Source of the DNA: Streptomyces viridochromogenes DSM 40736
GTDB taxonomy: Bacteria; Actinomycetota; Actinomycetes; Streptomycetales; Streptomycetaceae
Assembly: GCF_000158955.1 (NCBI RefSeq)
Contig: NZ_GG657757.1
Coordinates: 8,279,186-8,317,183, forward strand
Reading direction: 5' to 3'
Length of the DNA stretch: 37,998 nt
In this document: positions 15,628-23,364 of the stretch, piece by piece
Position numbering within the stretch: the first letter of the stretch is position 1
How the letters are laid out: each line of letters begins with the position of its first letter
The notes under the pieces: generated by a model
Told to the model about the DNA's origin: nothing
The model's input: only the letters and a program-made list of their open reading frames with translations
The model's database searches: none
Made by a program: the position numbers and the translations under genes

Positions 15628-15694
15628 CTTGGGTGTCCTTCGGGAAGGGAGACAGGGGGCTCAGCTGGAAGTGGTGGAGTTCCTGCCGCGCTCT

Positions 15695-15710
15695 ACTAGC
15701 GCGCTCTAGT
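15695..15710. promoter_or_regulatory. LacI-family operator in front of the sugar operon
   Basis: ACTAGCGCGCTCTAGT, with inverted ends ACTAG/CTAGT, is exactly repeated at 17105-17120 in front of a sugar-binding-protein relic. Upstream on the minus strand are TTGACA (15746-15741) and a weaker -10 CATCGT, with the operator about 6 bases past the -10. The site would therefore cover the transcription start. The divergent LacI gene is the likely binder. Confidence 0.75.
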
Positions 15711-15837
15711 TCGAGTACGATGGCCTCTGTCCAAATGTCATGTCAATAGGGTGTTGCCGGGAGATTGCTGGAGTCGTGCGCGGCGGCGCGGAGCGGAGCA
15801 CCGTCTAAGGTGGTCGGCGGCGGAGGGTGGATCACAG

Positions 15838-16860
15838 GTGGATGCATCGGGCGGGCAGCGGCCCACGATGGCGGACGTCGCCGCGAAGGCGGGCGTGTCC
15901 CGTGCGCTGGTCTCGATCATCTTCCGCAATCAGGCGGGGGCGGGCCGGGAGACGCGGGAACGGGTCCTGCGCGTGGCCGACGAGATCGGCTACCGGCCCG
16001 ACAGCGCGGCCCGGCTGCTGGCCCGCGGGCGCAGCCGCACGCTCGGCGTGATGTTCACCGTGCACCAGACCTTCCACACGGATCTCATCACGGGCATCTA
16101 CCCCGAGGCCGAGCGGCTCGGCTACGACGTCCTGCTCTCCGGGGCCACGCGCGGCCGCAGTGAGGCCAAGGCGATCGAGGCGCTGCTCAGCCACCGCTGC
16201 GAGGCGGTGATCCTGCTCGGCCCGGACGCCGACCCCGCCAACCTCGACGCCCTCGCCCGGCGCACTGTCGCCGTCTCGGTCAGCCGCCGGGTGCCCCAGG
16301 CCCGGGTCGACTTCGTGCACTCCGCCGAGGGCAAGGGTGTCCGGCAGGCCATGGACCACCTGGTGGAGCTGGGACACCGCCGGATCGTGCACATCGACGG
16401 CGGACGCGGCCCTGGTTCGGCGGAGCGCCGGCGCGCCTACCGCGCCGCGATGCGCCGCCACGGGCTGGAGGACGAGGCGCGGGTGATCCCCGGTCACCAC
16501 ACCGAGGAGTCGGGTGTCGAGACCGGTCGTCTGCTCCTGGACGAACGGGACGCGGGGCGGCCGCTGCCGACGGCGGTCCTCGCCGGCAACGACCGCTGCG
16601 CGATGGGTCTGCTGATGGCCCTCACCCGGGCGGGTGTCGACGTTCCGCGCGACCTGTCCGTGGTCGGTTACGACGACAGCCACCTCTCCCACCTCATGCC
16701 GATCGGCCTGACCACGGTCCGCCAGGACGCCCTCCTCATGGCCGAGCACGCGGTCCGCTTCGCCGTCGAGCGACTGGAGGACAAGGAACTCCAGCCGAGG
16801 GAGGCGGTGCTGGACCCGAAGCTGGTGGTTCGGGGGACCAGCGGGCCGGTTCCCGGGTGA
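15838..16860 (+). CDS. LacI family transcriptional regulator
   Basis: This 340-residue DNA-binding repressor has the LacI/GalR layout. The HTH and hinge helix lie at residues 8-60 (TMADVAAKAGVSRALVSIIF, then GYRPDSAARLLARGRSRTLG). The periplasmic-binding-type effector domain contains HLVELGHRRIVHIDGGRG, AVLAGNDRCAMGLLMAL and LSVVGYDDSHLSHLMPIGLT. GTG 15838 is chosen because GGAGGGTGG lies about 9 bases before it and only a short variable stretch precedes the HTH. The frame extends upstream to 15751 without support. It is divergent from the four-gene catabolic operon and probably represses it through the repeated 16-bp operator until a cyclitol or sugar binds. Confidence 0.92.
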   Translation: MDASGGQRPTMADVAAKAGVSRALVSIIFRNQAGAGRETRERVLRVADEIGYRPDSAARLLARGRSRTLGVMFTVHQTFHTDLITGIYPEAERLGYDVLLSGATRGRSEAKAIEALLSHRCEAVILLGPDADPANLDALARRTVAVSVSRRVPQARVDFVHSAEGKGVRQAMDHLVELGHRRIVHIDGGRGPGSAERRRAYRAAMRRHGLEDEARVIPGHHTEESGVETGRLLLDERDAGRPLPTAVLAGNDRCAMGLLMALTRAGVDVPRDLSVVGYDDSHLSHLMPIGLTTVRQDALLMAEHAVRFAVERLEDKELQPREAVLDPKLVVRGTSGPVPG

Positions 16861-16892
16861 CCGGGGCGGTCTGACCCGCGTTCCCAAGCCGT

Positions 16893-16921
16893 CCCCGTCC
16901 CCGTCCCCGCCCCCGCGCCCC
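16893..16921 (-). repeat. G-quadruplex-prone G-tract array (minus strand) after lacI
   Basis: Five C-runs of 4-5 bases on the plus strand (16893-16896, 16899-16902, 16905-16908, 16910-16914, 16918-16921) are separated by one to three bases, including three CCCCGT units. The minus strand therefore has consecutive G4 runs with very short loops, a strong G-quadruplex motif. It lies 33 bases after the lacI stop and just 3' of the binding-protein relic. Confidence 0.6.
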
Positions 16922-16931
16922 GCACTCCGCT

Positions 16932-17048
16932 CTAGCGCGTGCCCTTCTTGGCGAACTCGGCGACGCTGTCGACGTTGTCCTTCGTGACGAAGGCCGGCCC
17001 GGTGCTGGAGGCGGGCGGCGGGTGGGCGCCCTGGGCGGCGGCGGTCAT
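16932..17048 (-). pseudogene. Relic of an ABC sugar substrate-binding protein
   Basis: A 38-codon frame starts at ATG 17048. Its last 22 residues, GPAFVTKDNVDSVAEFAKKG then TR and stop, match the C-terminus of ribose/inositol-type periplasmic binding proteins. The normal protein is 330-370 residues, so almost all of it is missing; the first residues (MTAAAQGAHPPPASST) are of unclear origin. A sigma-70-like promoter and an exact copy of the LacI operator lie directly upstream and point into this relic. The gene therefore once belonged to the same regulon before an internal deletion. No permease or ATPase gene is adjacent. Confidence 0.7.
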
Positions 17049-17104
17049 GGGTGATGCGGCGGTCCTGGGTGCGGACCCTGCGTACGCGGTGACTGGAGCG
17101 CGTC

Positions 17105-17120
17105 ACTAGCGCGCTCTAGT
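17105..17120. promoter_or_regulatory. Second copy of the LacI-family operator
   Basis: This is an exact 16-base copy of the operator at 15695-15710 (ACTAGCGCGCTCTAGT). It sits 57 bases upstream of the binding-protein relic and 7 bases downstream of its promoter -10, on the minus strand. Confidence 0.78.
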
Positions 17121-17127
17121 GGCAGGT

Positions 17128-17156
17128 ACTATGCGGGCGCCTTCGGGTGATGTCAA
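17128..17156 (-). promoter_or_regulatory. Sigma-70-type promoter preceding the binding-protein relic
   Basis: On the minus strand, TTGACA (17156-17151) and CATAGT (17133-17128) are separated by 17 bases. The operator copy begins 7 bases downstream. The same arrangement with a weaker -10 precedes the intact operon near 15746. Confidence 0.6.
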
Positions 17157-17186
17157 CAGCTTTGTCAGGACGTCCCAACAAAACGA

Positions 17187-17231
17187 GGCCGCCCGTACGC
17201 GCCGTCAGGTGAACGGCGCGTACGGGCGGCC
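17187..17231 (-). terminator. Rho-independent terminator of the VOC gene
   Basis: A perfect 17-bp stem, GGCCGCCCGTACGCGCC with its complement, encloses an 11-base loop. Read on the minus strand it is followed by CTCGTTTTGTTG, a T-rich tail. It begins 36 bases after the VOC stop codon. Confidence 0.88.
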
Positions 17232-17267
17232 TGGGCCGGGCGGTCCGGGACCACCCTGGGGGCCTGC

Positions 17268-17681
17268 TCAGCTCTCCGTTCTGCCGATGTTGACCATCCA
17301 CGGGACGCCGAAGCGGTCCGTGCACATGCCGAACACGTCGCCCCACATCTGCTTCTCCAGCGGGACGGACACCGAGCCGCCCGCGGACAGCTTCTCCCAG
17401 TAGCCGCGCAGCTCGGCGTCGTCGTCGCCGCTCAGGCTCACGGAGAAGGGCTGGCCCTGTCCGGCTTCCGTACCGGGCGGGTTGTCGGCGCCCATCAGGG
17501 TGAAGCCGCTGGTGGTCTCCAGCATGCCGTGCATGATCTTGTCGGCGTTCGGGGCGTCGGCCTGGCCGAACTGGCCGTAGGTGTGGAGGTTCAGGGAACC
17601 GCCGAAGACCTCCTTGTAGAACTCCATCGCCTGCCGGGCGTCACCGTTGAAGGTGAGGTATGGGTTGAGGCGCGAGACCAT
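17268..17681 (-). CDS. VOC (glyoxalase/PhnB-like) family protein
   Basis: This 137-residue protein has the vicinal-oxygen-chelate fold of the PhnB/YjdN type. It begins MVSRLNPYLTFNGDARQAME, followed by FYKEVFGGSLNLHTYGQFGQ. HGMLETTSGFTLMGADNPPG and EKQMWGDVFGMCTDRFGVPW then supply the beta-alpha-beta modules, ending MVNIGRTES. Members of this group often lack a known substrate and include demethylase-like and resistance-like proteins, so no reaction is assigned. GGGAGG precedes ATG 17681. It is monocistronic, with its own strong terminator. Confidence 0.9.
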   Translation of the reverse strand: MVSRLNPYLTFNGDARQAMEFYKEVFGGSLNLHTYGQFGQADAPNADKIMHGMLETTSGFTLMGADNPPGTEAGQGQPFSVSLSGDDDAELRGYWEKLSAGGSVSVPLEKQMWGDVFGMCTDRFGVPWMVNIGRTES

Positions 17682-17818
17682 GAGAACCTCCCGAAAGGGG
17701 GCAGAAGCCATTTGCGCGCAGCGTAACGCCGGGCACTGACAACGGCTCGCCGAGCGTGCCGTGCGAGATGGGGCGATGTGCCCCCGCGGCCGGCCCTGCC
17801 GCGCCAACTCTCGGCCGC

Positions 17819-17962
17819 TCCCCGGTCGTCCTGCCGATCCCCGGCACGGCCCGGACGGATCACCTGGAGGACAGCCTCGCCGCGGCGGACCTGCAGCTGA
17901 CGCCCGCCCACCGTGACCGCCTCGACCGGCTCGCCGAGGAGGCACCTGCCGCGTCGGGCTGA
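17819..17962 (+). pseudogene. C-terminal relic of an aldo/keto reductase
   Basis: SPVVLPIPGTARTDHLEDSL followed by AAADLQLTPAHRDRLDRLAE is the characteristic C-terminal segment of aldo/keto reductases (cofactor-binding PIPG loop, then the last helix). The catalytic barrel upstream is missing; the preceding ~60 bases show no reductase sequence in any frame. No usable start exists. The intact reductase at 30967 has the same segment, so the relic may derive from a paralogue. The rest of 17682-17988 holds nothing else I can identify. Confidence 0.75.
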
Positions 17963-17988
17963 AGGGCCGGCACCGGTCGTAGGGAGGC

Positions 17989-18219
17989 TCACGCCTCGTC
18001 GGACGCCCCGTTGTTCCAGTCGTACGGCCCGCCGCCCTGCCACTCGATCAGCTCGGTGTCGTCGACGGCCGTGTCGGTGGTGGGCAGACCCTCGCGGTGC
18101 AGCAGGTCCAGTACGTCGAACAGGCTGTAGGCGACGCCCATGCGCTCGCCATGGATGGTCACCAGCCGTCCGCCGTCCGACGCGGGCGGCTGCACGACCA
18201 CGGGGGGTTGACCGTCCAT
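17989..18219 (-). CDS. Small conserved hypothetical protein (76 aa)
   Basis: The acidic soluble protein begins MDGQPPVVVQPPASDGGRLV, then TIHGERMGVAYSLFDVLDLL and ELIEWQGGGPYDWNNG. The middle segment predicts a beta-strand and helix, and the C-terminus is Trp/Asp-rich. The start at 18219 is preceded by GGTGGGG, an acceptable ribosome-binding site. The frame is open upstream, but that part is Arg/Pro-rich and not protein-like. It resembles small Streptomyces proteins of unknown role. It is divergent from the secreted hydrolase. Confidence 0.6.
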   Translation of the reverse strand: MDGQPPVVVQPPASDGGRLVTIHGERMGVAYSLFDVLDLLHREGLPTTDTAVDDTELIEWQGGGPYDWNNGASDEA

Positions 18220-18401
18220 AGCCCCACCATGCGCCCGAAACCGCAGGTTCGCAGCTCGACCGCGGCCAGAAGCGGGACACGTCGGGCACGTCCGGGCGCT
18301 CCCGGGCACCCGGCGGCAGGTGCGCTGTGCGCCGGTGACAAGGCGCGATCCGGAAGCTGAGTTCTCATCAGCACTCCCTGAGAGCCCCTGCGCCCCCGCC
18401 C

Positions 18402-18407
18402 TAGCGT
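18402..18407 (+). promoter_or_regulatory. Possible -10 element of a leaderless transcript
   Basis: TAGCGT ends 7 bases before ATG 18415, no ribosome-binding site precedes that ATG, and the spacing would place the transcription start at the A of the start codon. No good -35 was found, which is common for such promoters in Streptomyces. Confidence 0.35.
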
Positions 18408-18414
18408 CCATGGC

Positions 18415-20136
18415 ATGGACATGAACTGTAGGGACAGAGGGAAGTGGCGCGGTACCGCGCTGGCGGTGCTGCTGGCCGCGGGGTCACTCACCGCAGCCGC
18501 CCCGGGCGCCCGGGCCGACGGGGCGCGGACCGAGACGCCCGTGGCGTCGACGTCGCCGGTGACCGGGGTGACGGAGACGGTGGTGCGGGTGAAGGTGCCA
18601 CTGCCGGAGTCGGCCGGACCCCGCCCGGCCGGGTGCGACTGGCTGTCGTACCTGCGCTACCGCTCGGCCGACGGGCCCGGCGCGGCGGCCGGCGCGGACC
18701 GGATCCTCATCGCCCAGCCCGGCATCCTGGAAGGAGCGGGAGCGTTCGACAGCGTCGCCCGCAACACCGTGGCGCGAGCGGCCGAGCAGGGCGCGCACAT
18801 CGAGTTCTGGGCGCTGGACCGGCGCTCCAACTGCCTGGAGGACCGCACCGGCATCGCCTCCGGTGACCAGCACACGGCCGTCGACTACTACTACCGCGGC
18901 AAGCAGGTCGACGGCCGGACCTTCGGCGGCTACGCCGAGAACGGGCAGCTGGGCTGGATGGCGAAACTCGGCATCGAGCAGACCGTACGGGACCAGTACG
19001 ACCTGCTCGCCGCGGAGTTGCCCGACCAGGCGCAGCGCAAGCGGAAGGCGCTGTGCGGCGGGCACTCGCTCGGCGGGGTGATCACCGGCTACTTCGCCGC
19101 CGCCGACTTCGACGGCAACCGTGCCACCACGACGGACGCCGGGTACAACCAGTGCGCCGGCTACTTCGCCCTCGACACGACCGTCTCCACCTCGCTGGCC
19201 GACCTCAGCGGCAACCTGCCCGACGACACCAACCTGCCCGACGTCGGCCTCGGTTACGGCGTGGTCCAGGCCGGGCTCGACAGCGGCGTGCTGTCCCGCA
19301 CGCTGTCCGCGCCGGTCCTGCTCAACCCCGAGACCATGACCCTGCTCGGCATCGCCGGCCTCGGCGCCCTCGACGACCTGGACGGTGAGGCCGACCTGCC
19401 GGGCTATCTGCCCTCCAACCTCAACATCGAGGCCACCCACCGCTTCCTGTTCGCCAAGGACACCGCGGCCTTCCTCAGCGGCTCGCCCGCGGTGAAGGAC
19501 TTCCGGCTCACCAACGGGGCGGTGCTCGGGGCCCTGCTCGACGACAACTCCGTACCGCTGGCGTTCCTGCAGACCAGTGTCGGCTTCTTCGACGGCGGGC
19601 CGATCGCCGACAAGAGCTTCCCCGCCGCCAACGGCGGTGACCGGCAGCCCGGGCTGTACGGCACCGCGTACAAGGCCGTCCCGGACCGGCCGCAGGGGCC
19701 GCTCTACACCTGGCGCACCTACGACCGCGTCGGCGATCCCGACGACCCCGGTTACCGGTCGGCCGACGGCACTCCGTTCACCGGCCCCGGTGAGGAGGTC
19801 ACCGACGTGCGGCAGCTGGCCCGCAGCCTGGCCGAGCAGCCACTGGACTTCACCGAGCAGTACTTCCCGACCAAGCTGGTCACCGACCTCCAGCTGTCCG
19901 GCTCGCCGCAGGTGAAGAAGCTCGTCGTCCATCCCGACGGGCTCAAGGCCAACCCGGTGCTCACCGTGCTCGCCGGTGAGGGGCTGCTGGCCGGACGGGT
20001 CCCGCCCGAGCTGCATCCCGTGGTCGCCGACGGCTACCAGCACCTCGACGTGCTGACCGCCGCGGCCGAGCAGAACAACGGCCGGCCCGAGCCCGTCTCC
20101 ACCAGCCTCGCCGGCTTCGCGCGGTCACCGCGCTGA
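18415..20136 (+). CDS. Secreted alpha/beta-hydrolase
   Basis: The 573-residue secreted protein has a signal peptide (GTALAVLLAAGSLTAAAPGARA, cleavage near residue 34). A large alpha/beta-hydrolase domain follows with the nucleophile elbow CGGHSLGGVITGYF (Ser218), the preceding strand RILIAQPGILEGAG and the oxyanion region. Asp or Glu acids and a terminal His near PVVADGYQHLDVLTAA complete a plausible triad. Conserved cysteines (for example at 74, 140, 214 and 242) fit an extracytoplasmic protein. The length is larger than typical lipases, and the substrate is unknown. Start: ATG 18415 or 18421, no Shine-Dalgarno, possibly leaderless. A strong terminator follows, shared with the convergent cutinase gene. 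Confidence 0.8.
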   Translation: MDMNCRDRGKWRGTALAVLLAAGSLTAAAPGARADGARTETPVASTSPVTGVTETVVRVKVPLPESAGPRPAGCDWLSYLRYRSADGPGAAAGADRILIAQPGILEGAGAFDSVARNTVARAAEQGAHIEFWALDRRSNCLEDRTGIASGDQHTAVDYYYRGKQVDGRTFGGYAENGQLGWMAKLGIEQTVRDQYDLLAAELPDQAQRKRKALCGGHSLGGVITGYFAAADFDGNRATTTDAGYNQCAGYFALDTTVSTSLADLSGNLPDDTNLPDVGLGYGVVQAGLDSGVLSRTLSAPVLLNPETMTLLGIAGLGALDDLDGEADLPGYLPSNLNIEATHRFLFAKDTAAFLSGSPAVKDFRLTNGAVLGALLDDNSVPLAFLQTSVGFFDGGPIADKSFPAANGGDRQPGLYGTAYKAVPDRPQGPLYTWRTYDRVGDPDDPGYRSADGTPFTGPGEEVTDVRQLARSLAEQPLDFTEQYFPTKLVTDLQLSGSPQVKKLVVHPDGLKANPVLTVLAGEGLLAGRVPPELHPVVADGYQHLDVLTAAAEQNNGRPEPVSTSLAGFARSPR

Positions 20137-20157
20137 CGCCGTCCCGTACGCACGCAC

Positions 20158-20187
20158 GGGGCCCGGGAGGAGATCCTCCCGGGCCCC
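20158..20187. terminator. Bidirectional terminator between hydrolase and cutinase genes
   Basis: GGGGCCCGGGAGGA and TCCTCCCGGGCCCC form a perfect 14-bp inverted repeat around two bases, between convergent stop codons at 20136 and 20207. No U-tract follows. Confidence 0.85.
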
Positions 20188-20206
20188 TTCGGGTGTGGCC
20201 GCGGGC

Positions 20207-20848
20207 TCAGAGCCTGCCCGCGGCGAACGTGGCCGCCGCGTCGGCGTCGTCCCGGTAGCTGAGGTGCGCCCCGACGTCACCCCCGCCGCTCTCGCAGACC
20301 GGGTCGCCCTTGGCGCAGATGTCCAGGGTGCGGCTCTGGTAGGTGCCGGTGACGCTCTTGCCGATCGCCCGGATCGGGTTGCCGAACAGCAGCACCGCGG
20401 CGACCTTCGGCTCGACCGCGGCGGGCAGTTGAGCCACGATGGGGCTGCCGACCACCGCACCCGCGCTGCTGACGCCGATCGAGTTGTCGACGACATTCGC
20501 GCCCTGCGAATAGCCGACGAGCACGAACTTCTGGTTCGGACAGGCGGCCGCCTGGCTCCTCACATGGTTCACCAGGTCCGCGTTGCCCTGTGCGGCGGAC
20601 GTCGGGGAGAGGTCGGCCGGATAGTTCACCTTGTAGCTGGACACGTTTTTGCCCGGCGCTTTCTTCTGCAGGGCGGAATACACCGGGTCGCCGACGATGA
20701 AGCCGAGCGTGCCCGGCTCGAACGTGCCGCGGGCCGCGACGAGTTCGATGTCCGAGCAGGCCGCAGCGGTGGCCGGGGGAGCCGAGAGGGTGGCAAGTCC
20801 GGCCCCGCCGGCCAGCGACAGCGCGGCGAGACACAAACGGATACGCAT
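20207..20848 (-). CDS. Secreted cutinase family serine esterase
   Basis: This 213-residue exported esterase hydrolyses cutin-like polyesters, lipids or acyl esters outside the cell. A signal peptide covers about residues 1-29 (LCLAALSLAGGAGLATLSAP). The mature protein has the cutinase triad Ser114 (VGYSQGANVV), Asp182 (GDPVC) and His195 (GAHLSY). Two disulfides expected for the family are Cys31-Cys103 and Cys178-Cys185. Mycobacteria have many such proteins, one of which (Rv3802c) sits in the mycolic-acid condensation locus and acts as a thioesterase/phospholipase. That protein is longer and membrane-anchored, so the parallel is positional, not proof of orthology. The start ATG 20848 has GGAGGATCC before it. 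It lies downstream of the PucR gene, separated by 151 bases. Confidence 0.92.
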   Translation of the reverse strand: MRIRLCLAALSLAGGAGLATLSAPPATAAACSDIELVAARGTFEPGTLGFIVGDPVYSALQKKAPGKNVSSYKVNYPADLSPTSAAQGNADLVNHVRSQAAACPNQKFVLVGYSQGANVVDNSIGVSSAGAVVGSPIVAQLPAAVEPKVAAVLLFGNPIRAIGKSVTGTYQSRTLDICAKGDPVCESGGGDVGAHLSYRDDADAAATFAAGRL

Positions 20849-20999
20849 GGGGGATCCTCCGCGAGTGAGGCGCGTCGAGCGCCTGCGAAAAAGGACGGCC
20901 CGAACGTATTCGCTTTCCCTCGCCGGAGGTTATGGACGGGATTATGGAATCGCCGCGGTTTTTTGTCGCCGATTGAGTACGGCGTCTGAACAGGCGGAG

Positions 21000-22220
21000 T
21001 CAGTTCTGCCGTGTGTCCAATGCTTCCGCACGTAACGCCAGAATCAGATCGAGGCGGGCCTCCGGATCGTGCAGGGCGTCGCCGAACAGCTTCTCCAGCT
21101 GCCGCAGGCGGTAGCGGACCGTCTGCGGGTGAATGTGCAGCCGTACGGCGACGTCCGGCACGTTGCTGCCGCTGAGCAGCCACGCGAGCAGCGTCTCGGC
21201 GAGCCGCTCGCGCTGCCCCACCGAGACCGTGTCGAGCGGGGCGAGGACCCGCGCCTGGAGCCGTTCGAGCAGCGGTTCGTCGCCGTACAGCAGCAGCGTC
21301 GACAGATGGTCCGAGCACCGCACCACGCCCTGGCGGGGCAGGATCCCCCGCCCCATCAGCCCGAGCGCCCGGGTGGCGAAGCGCAGTGACTGCGCGGCCT
21401 CGGTGACCGCGACCGTCGGGCCGATCGCGGCGGGCCGGCCGCGCAGCGCGAGCGTGAACGCCCGGCCGCCGAAGCGGCCGGAGCCGTCCGGGTCGGGCAC
21501 CAGCATGCTCGGCGGCCGGGACTCCATGTCCAGCAGCGCACCGGCCGCCGCCAGCGGCCGGTCCTCCTCCCGCCGGTCCGGCGCAGCGGCCAGTGCCACC
21601 ACGGCGACCGTGCGGGGAACCGGCCAGCGCGCGCCGTGCGCCAGGTCCTGCACGGCCTCCAGCGCCACCGGTCCCTCCTCCAGGAGCAGGTCCAGCAGCC
21701 GTCTGCGGCGCCGCTCCAGCTCGTCCGAGCTGCGCAGCTGGGCCTCCGCGTAGCCGGCCGCGGCCGCCTGGGCGACCTCGTGCACGGTACGGAATGCCAG
21801 CTCCCCGAGCGCGGCCACGACCGTGGAGTCCAGGCCGAGTTTCTCCGCCGTGCGGCCCATCAGCCGCCACGCGTGCAGACCGCCGACCCGCAGCGCGGAC
21901 TGCAGCGCGTCCAGGCTGCGCCCCTCCATGGCCTCGCCCCGCCCGAGTTCGTAGTACGTCGCCGCGATCGCACCCCCGTCGTCGCGCGGGTCGGCGATGT
22001 GGTCGACGAACAACGTCAGCGCCTGCACCACCCCGGACCGCAGGTTCCGGCGGTACGTCCCGTCGGCGGGCCGCGCGTACTCGGGGACCTGACGGCGGAC
22101 CTCCTCCTCCACCTCGTCGGCGACGACCGCCAGTTGGGAGCGCAACAGCTCCGCCAGCTCGGGCGGGACCGGCGGTGTGGCGGGGAGGTCCGGCACACCG
22201 TGCGGGGTGGGCACAGCCAT
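21000..22220 (-). CDS. PucR family transcriptional regulator
   Basis: This 406-residue regulator has the PucR/CdaR C-terminal helix-turn-helix: ERLAETLLAWLLSGSNVPDV followed by AVRLHIHPQTVRYRLRQLEK at about residues 335-380. The central part resembles the GGDEF-like region of the family, and the N-terminal ~180 residues are helical and regulator-specific. PucR-type proteins usually respond to metabolites such as fatty acids, amino acids or purines. ATG 22220 is used, with GGAG about 8 bases upstream; a GTG directly before it is possible. It lies on the same strand between the antigen-85-like gene and the cutinase gene, so it is the best local candidate for controlling the lipid cluster, though no binding site is evident. 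Confidence 0.88.
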   Translation of the reverse strand: MAVPTPHGVPDLPATPPVPPELAELLRSQLAVVADEVEEEVRRQVPEYARPADGTYRRNLRSGVVQALTLFVDHIADPRDDGGAIAATYYELGRGEAMEGRSLDALQSALRVGGLHAWRLMGRTAEKLGLDSTVVAALGELAFRTVHEVAQAAAAGYAEAQLRSSDELERRRRRLLDLLLEEGPVALEAVQDLAHGARWPVPRTVAVVALAAAPDRREEDRPLAAAGALLDMESRPPSMLVPDPDGSGRFGGRAFTLALRGRPAAIGPTVAVTEAAQSLRFATRALGLMGRGILPRQGVVRCSDHLSTLLLYGDEPLLERLQARVLAPLDTVSVGQRERLAETLLAWLLSGSNVPDVAVRLHIHPQTVRYRLRQLEKLFGDALHDPEARLDLILALRAEALDTRQN

Positions 22221-22342
22221 CACGGACACTCCATTCGACCGGAAGCGGCTCACCCGCGGGCGGTTGCCAGTGGGAGGAGTGGGCAGTCCTCTCTCGGACG
22301 GACGTCCCTTCCGCTCCGTTCCGTGCCCCGACGGCACCTCCG

Positions 22343-23312
22343 TCACTCCGGCACGCCCAGCGCATGGGCGAGCATCGGCCATGAGGCGGTGAACTCCCGC
22401 CTCCAGTAGGGCCAGTCGTGTCCTCCTCCCGAGTAGAAGTGCGTGCTGACCCGTATGCCCAGAAGAGCCAGCGCGCCGGCGAAGCCCTGGGCCGAGGGCC
22501 ACAGGGCGCTCTCCAGGATCCCGGGCAGCGGATCACCGCTGCCGGCGCCCACTCCGCTGCCCTGCGAGACATACAGGGCGGTGCCGCGCAGACCACCGGC
22601 GCGGGCACGCGGGTTGAAATCCCGCCAGGTCAGCAGGTTGAGCACCGGATGACCCCACAGGGACGCGGCCGGCAGGTTCTCGCGGGCCACGATCGCGTCC
22701 ATGATGGCGGGAACCCCGGGGGCGGTGGTGTCCAGAATGCCGCTGTAGGAGGCCGCGGCCCCGAACATCCCGGGGTGGCGGGCGGCGTGGGCCATCGCGC
22801 CGTAACCGCCGGTGGAGACGCCGGCGACCGCCCGTACGCCGGAGGCCCGGTAGTCCCGGGCGAGCAGCGCGGGCACTTCCTTCACCTGGAACGTCTCGTA
22901 GTCGGGTCCGCCGCGCCAGGCGCTGGGGATGCCGGTGGGGCCCGCGTCCGGCATCGCCACGATCAGGTCGCGGCCCTCGGTGAAGGCCTCGATGTCGGTC
23001 TCCCGCGTCCAGGACGTGTAGTCGTCGTGGGCGCCGTGCAGCAGGTACAGCACGGGATACGTCCGCCCCGGCCGCGTGTCGAAACCGGACGGCAGGATCC
23101 AGCCGTACCCGGCGCGCCTGCGGCAGAGCGCGGCCGGAGGGCAACGGACACGTCCAGCGAGCGCGGCCCAAGCCGGGTGGCCGCCCGGGCCCGGGCCCGT
23201 TCCCGCCCGCGGCCCCGAACAGGACGGCGAGGCCGGCGGCGGCCCGTCGCCCGGGGCGAACGGTGCGCCGGGACACTCCGGTGGCGGGGCTTCGGCGGCA
23301 GGGTCGGGACAT
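22343..23312 (-). pseudogene. Antigen-85/esterase-D-type secreted acyltransferase or esterase, frameshifted 5' part
   Basis: From about 23120 down to 22343 one frame encodes a clear PF00756-type alpha/beta-hydrolase: GWILPSGFDTRPGRTYPVLY then LLHGAHDDYTSW, the nucleophile elbow AGVSTGGYGAMAHAARHPGM (near 22815), and terminal SGGGHDWPYWRREF with the catalytic His. The family includes mycolyltransferases (antigen 85, Cmt) and esterase D. The RBS-backed start ATG 23312 (GAGGGAG at 6 bases) opens another frame with a twin-arginine-like signal sequence, VSRRTVRPGRRAAAGLAVLF. A piece reading SLDVSV lies in the third frame. At least one, probably two, indels near 23120-23190 therefore break the gene as given. 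It may be a true pseudogene or local consensus error. It follows the synthase gene closely and is probably the fourth gene of that operon. Confidence 0.72.
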
Positions 23313-23364
23313 GGCGGCTCCCTCGGGGTTCGGTTCAGGGGGCCCCGCTCGGCGAGCACCCGGC

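Noticed and set aside
22533..23312. 259-codon frame starting at the RBS-backed ATG 23312 as a complete gene
   Set aside because: Only its first ~60 residues (signal sequence) look real; the remainder is the wrong frame of the esterase domain, so it is treated as part of the frameshifted esterase.
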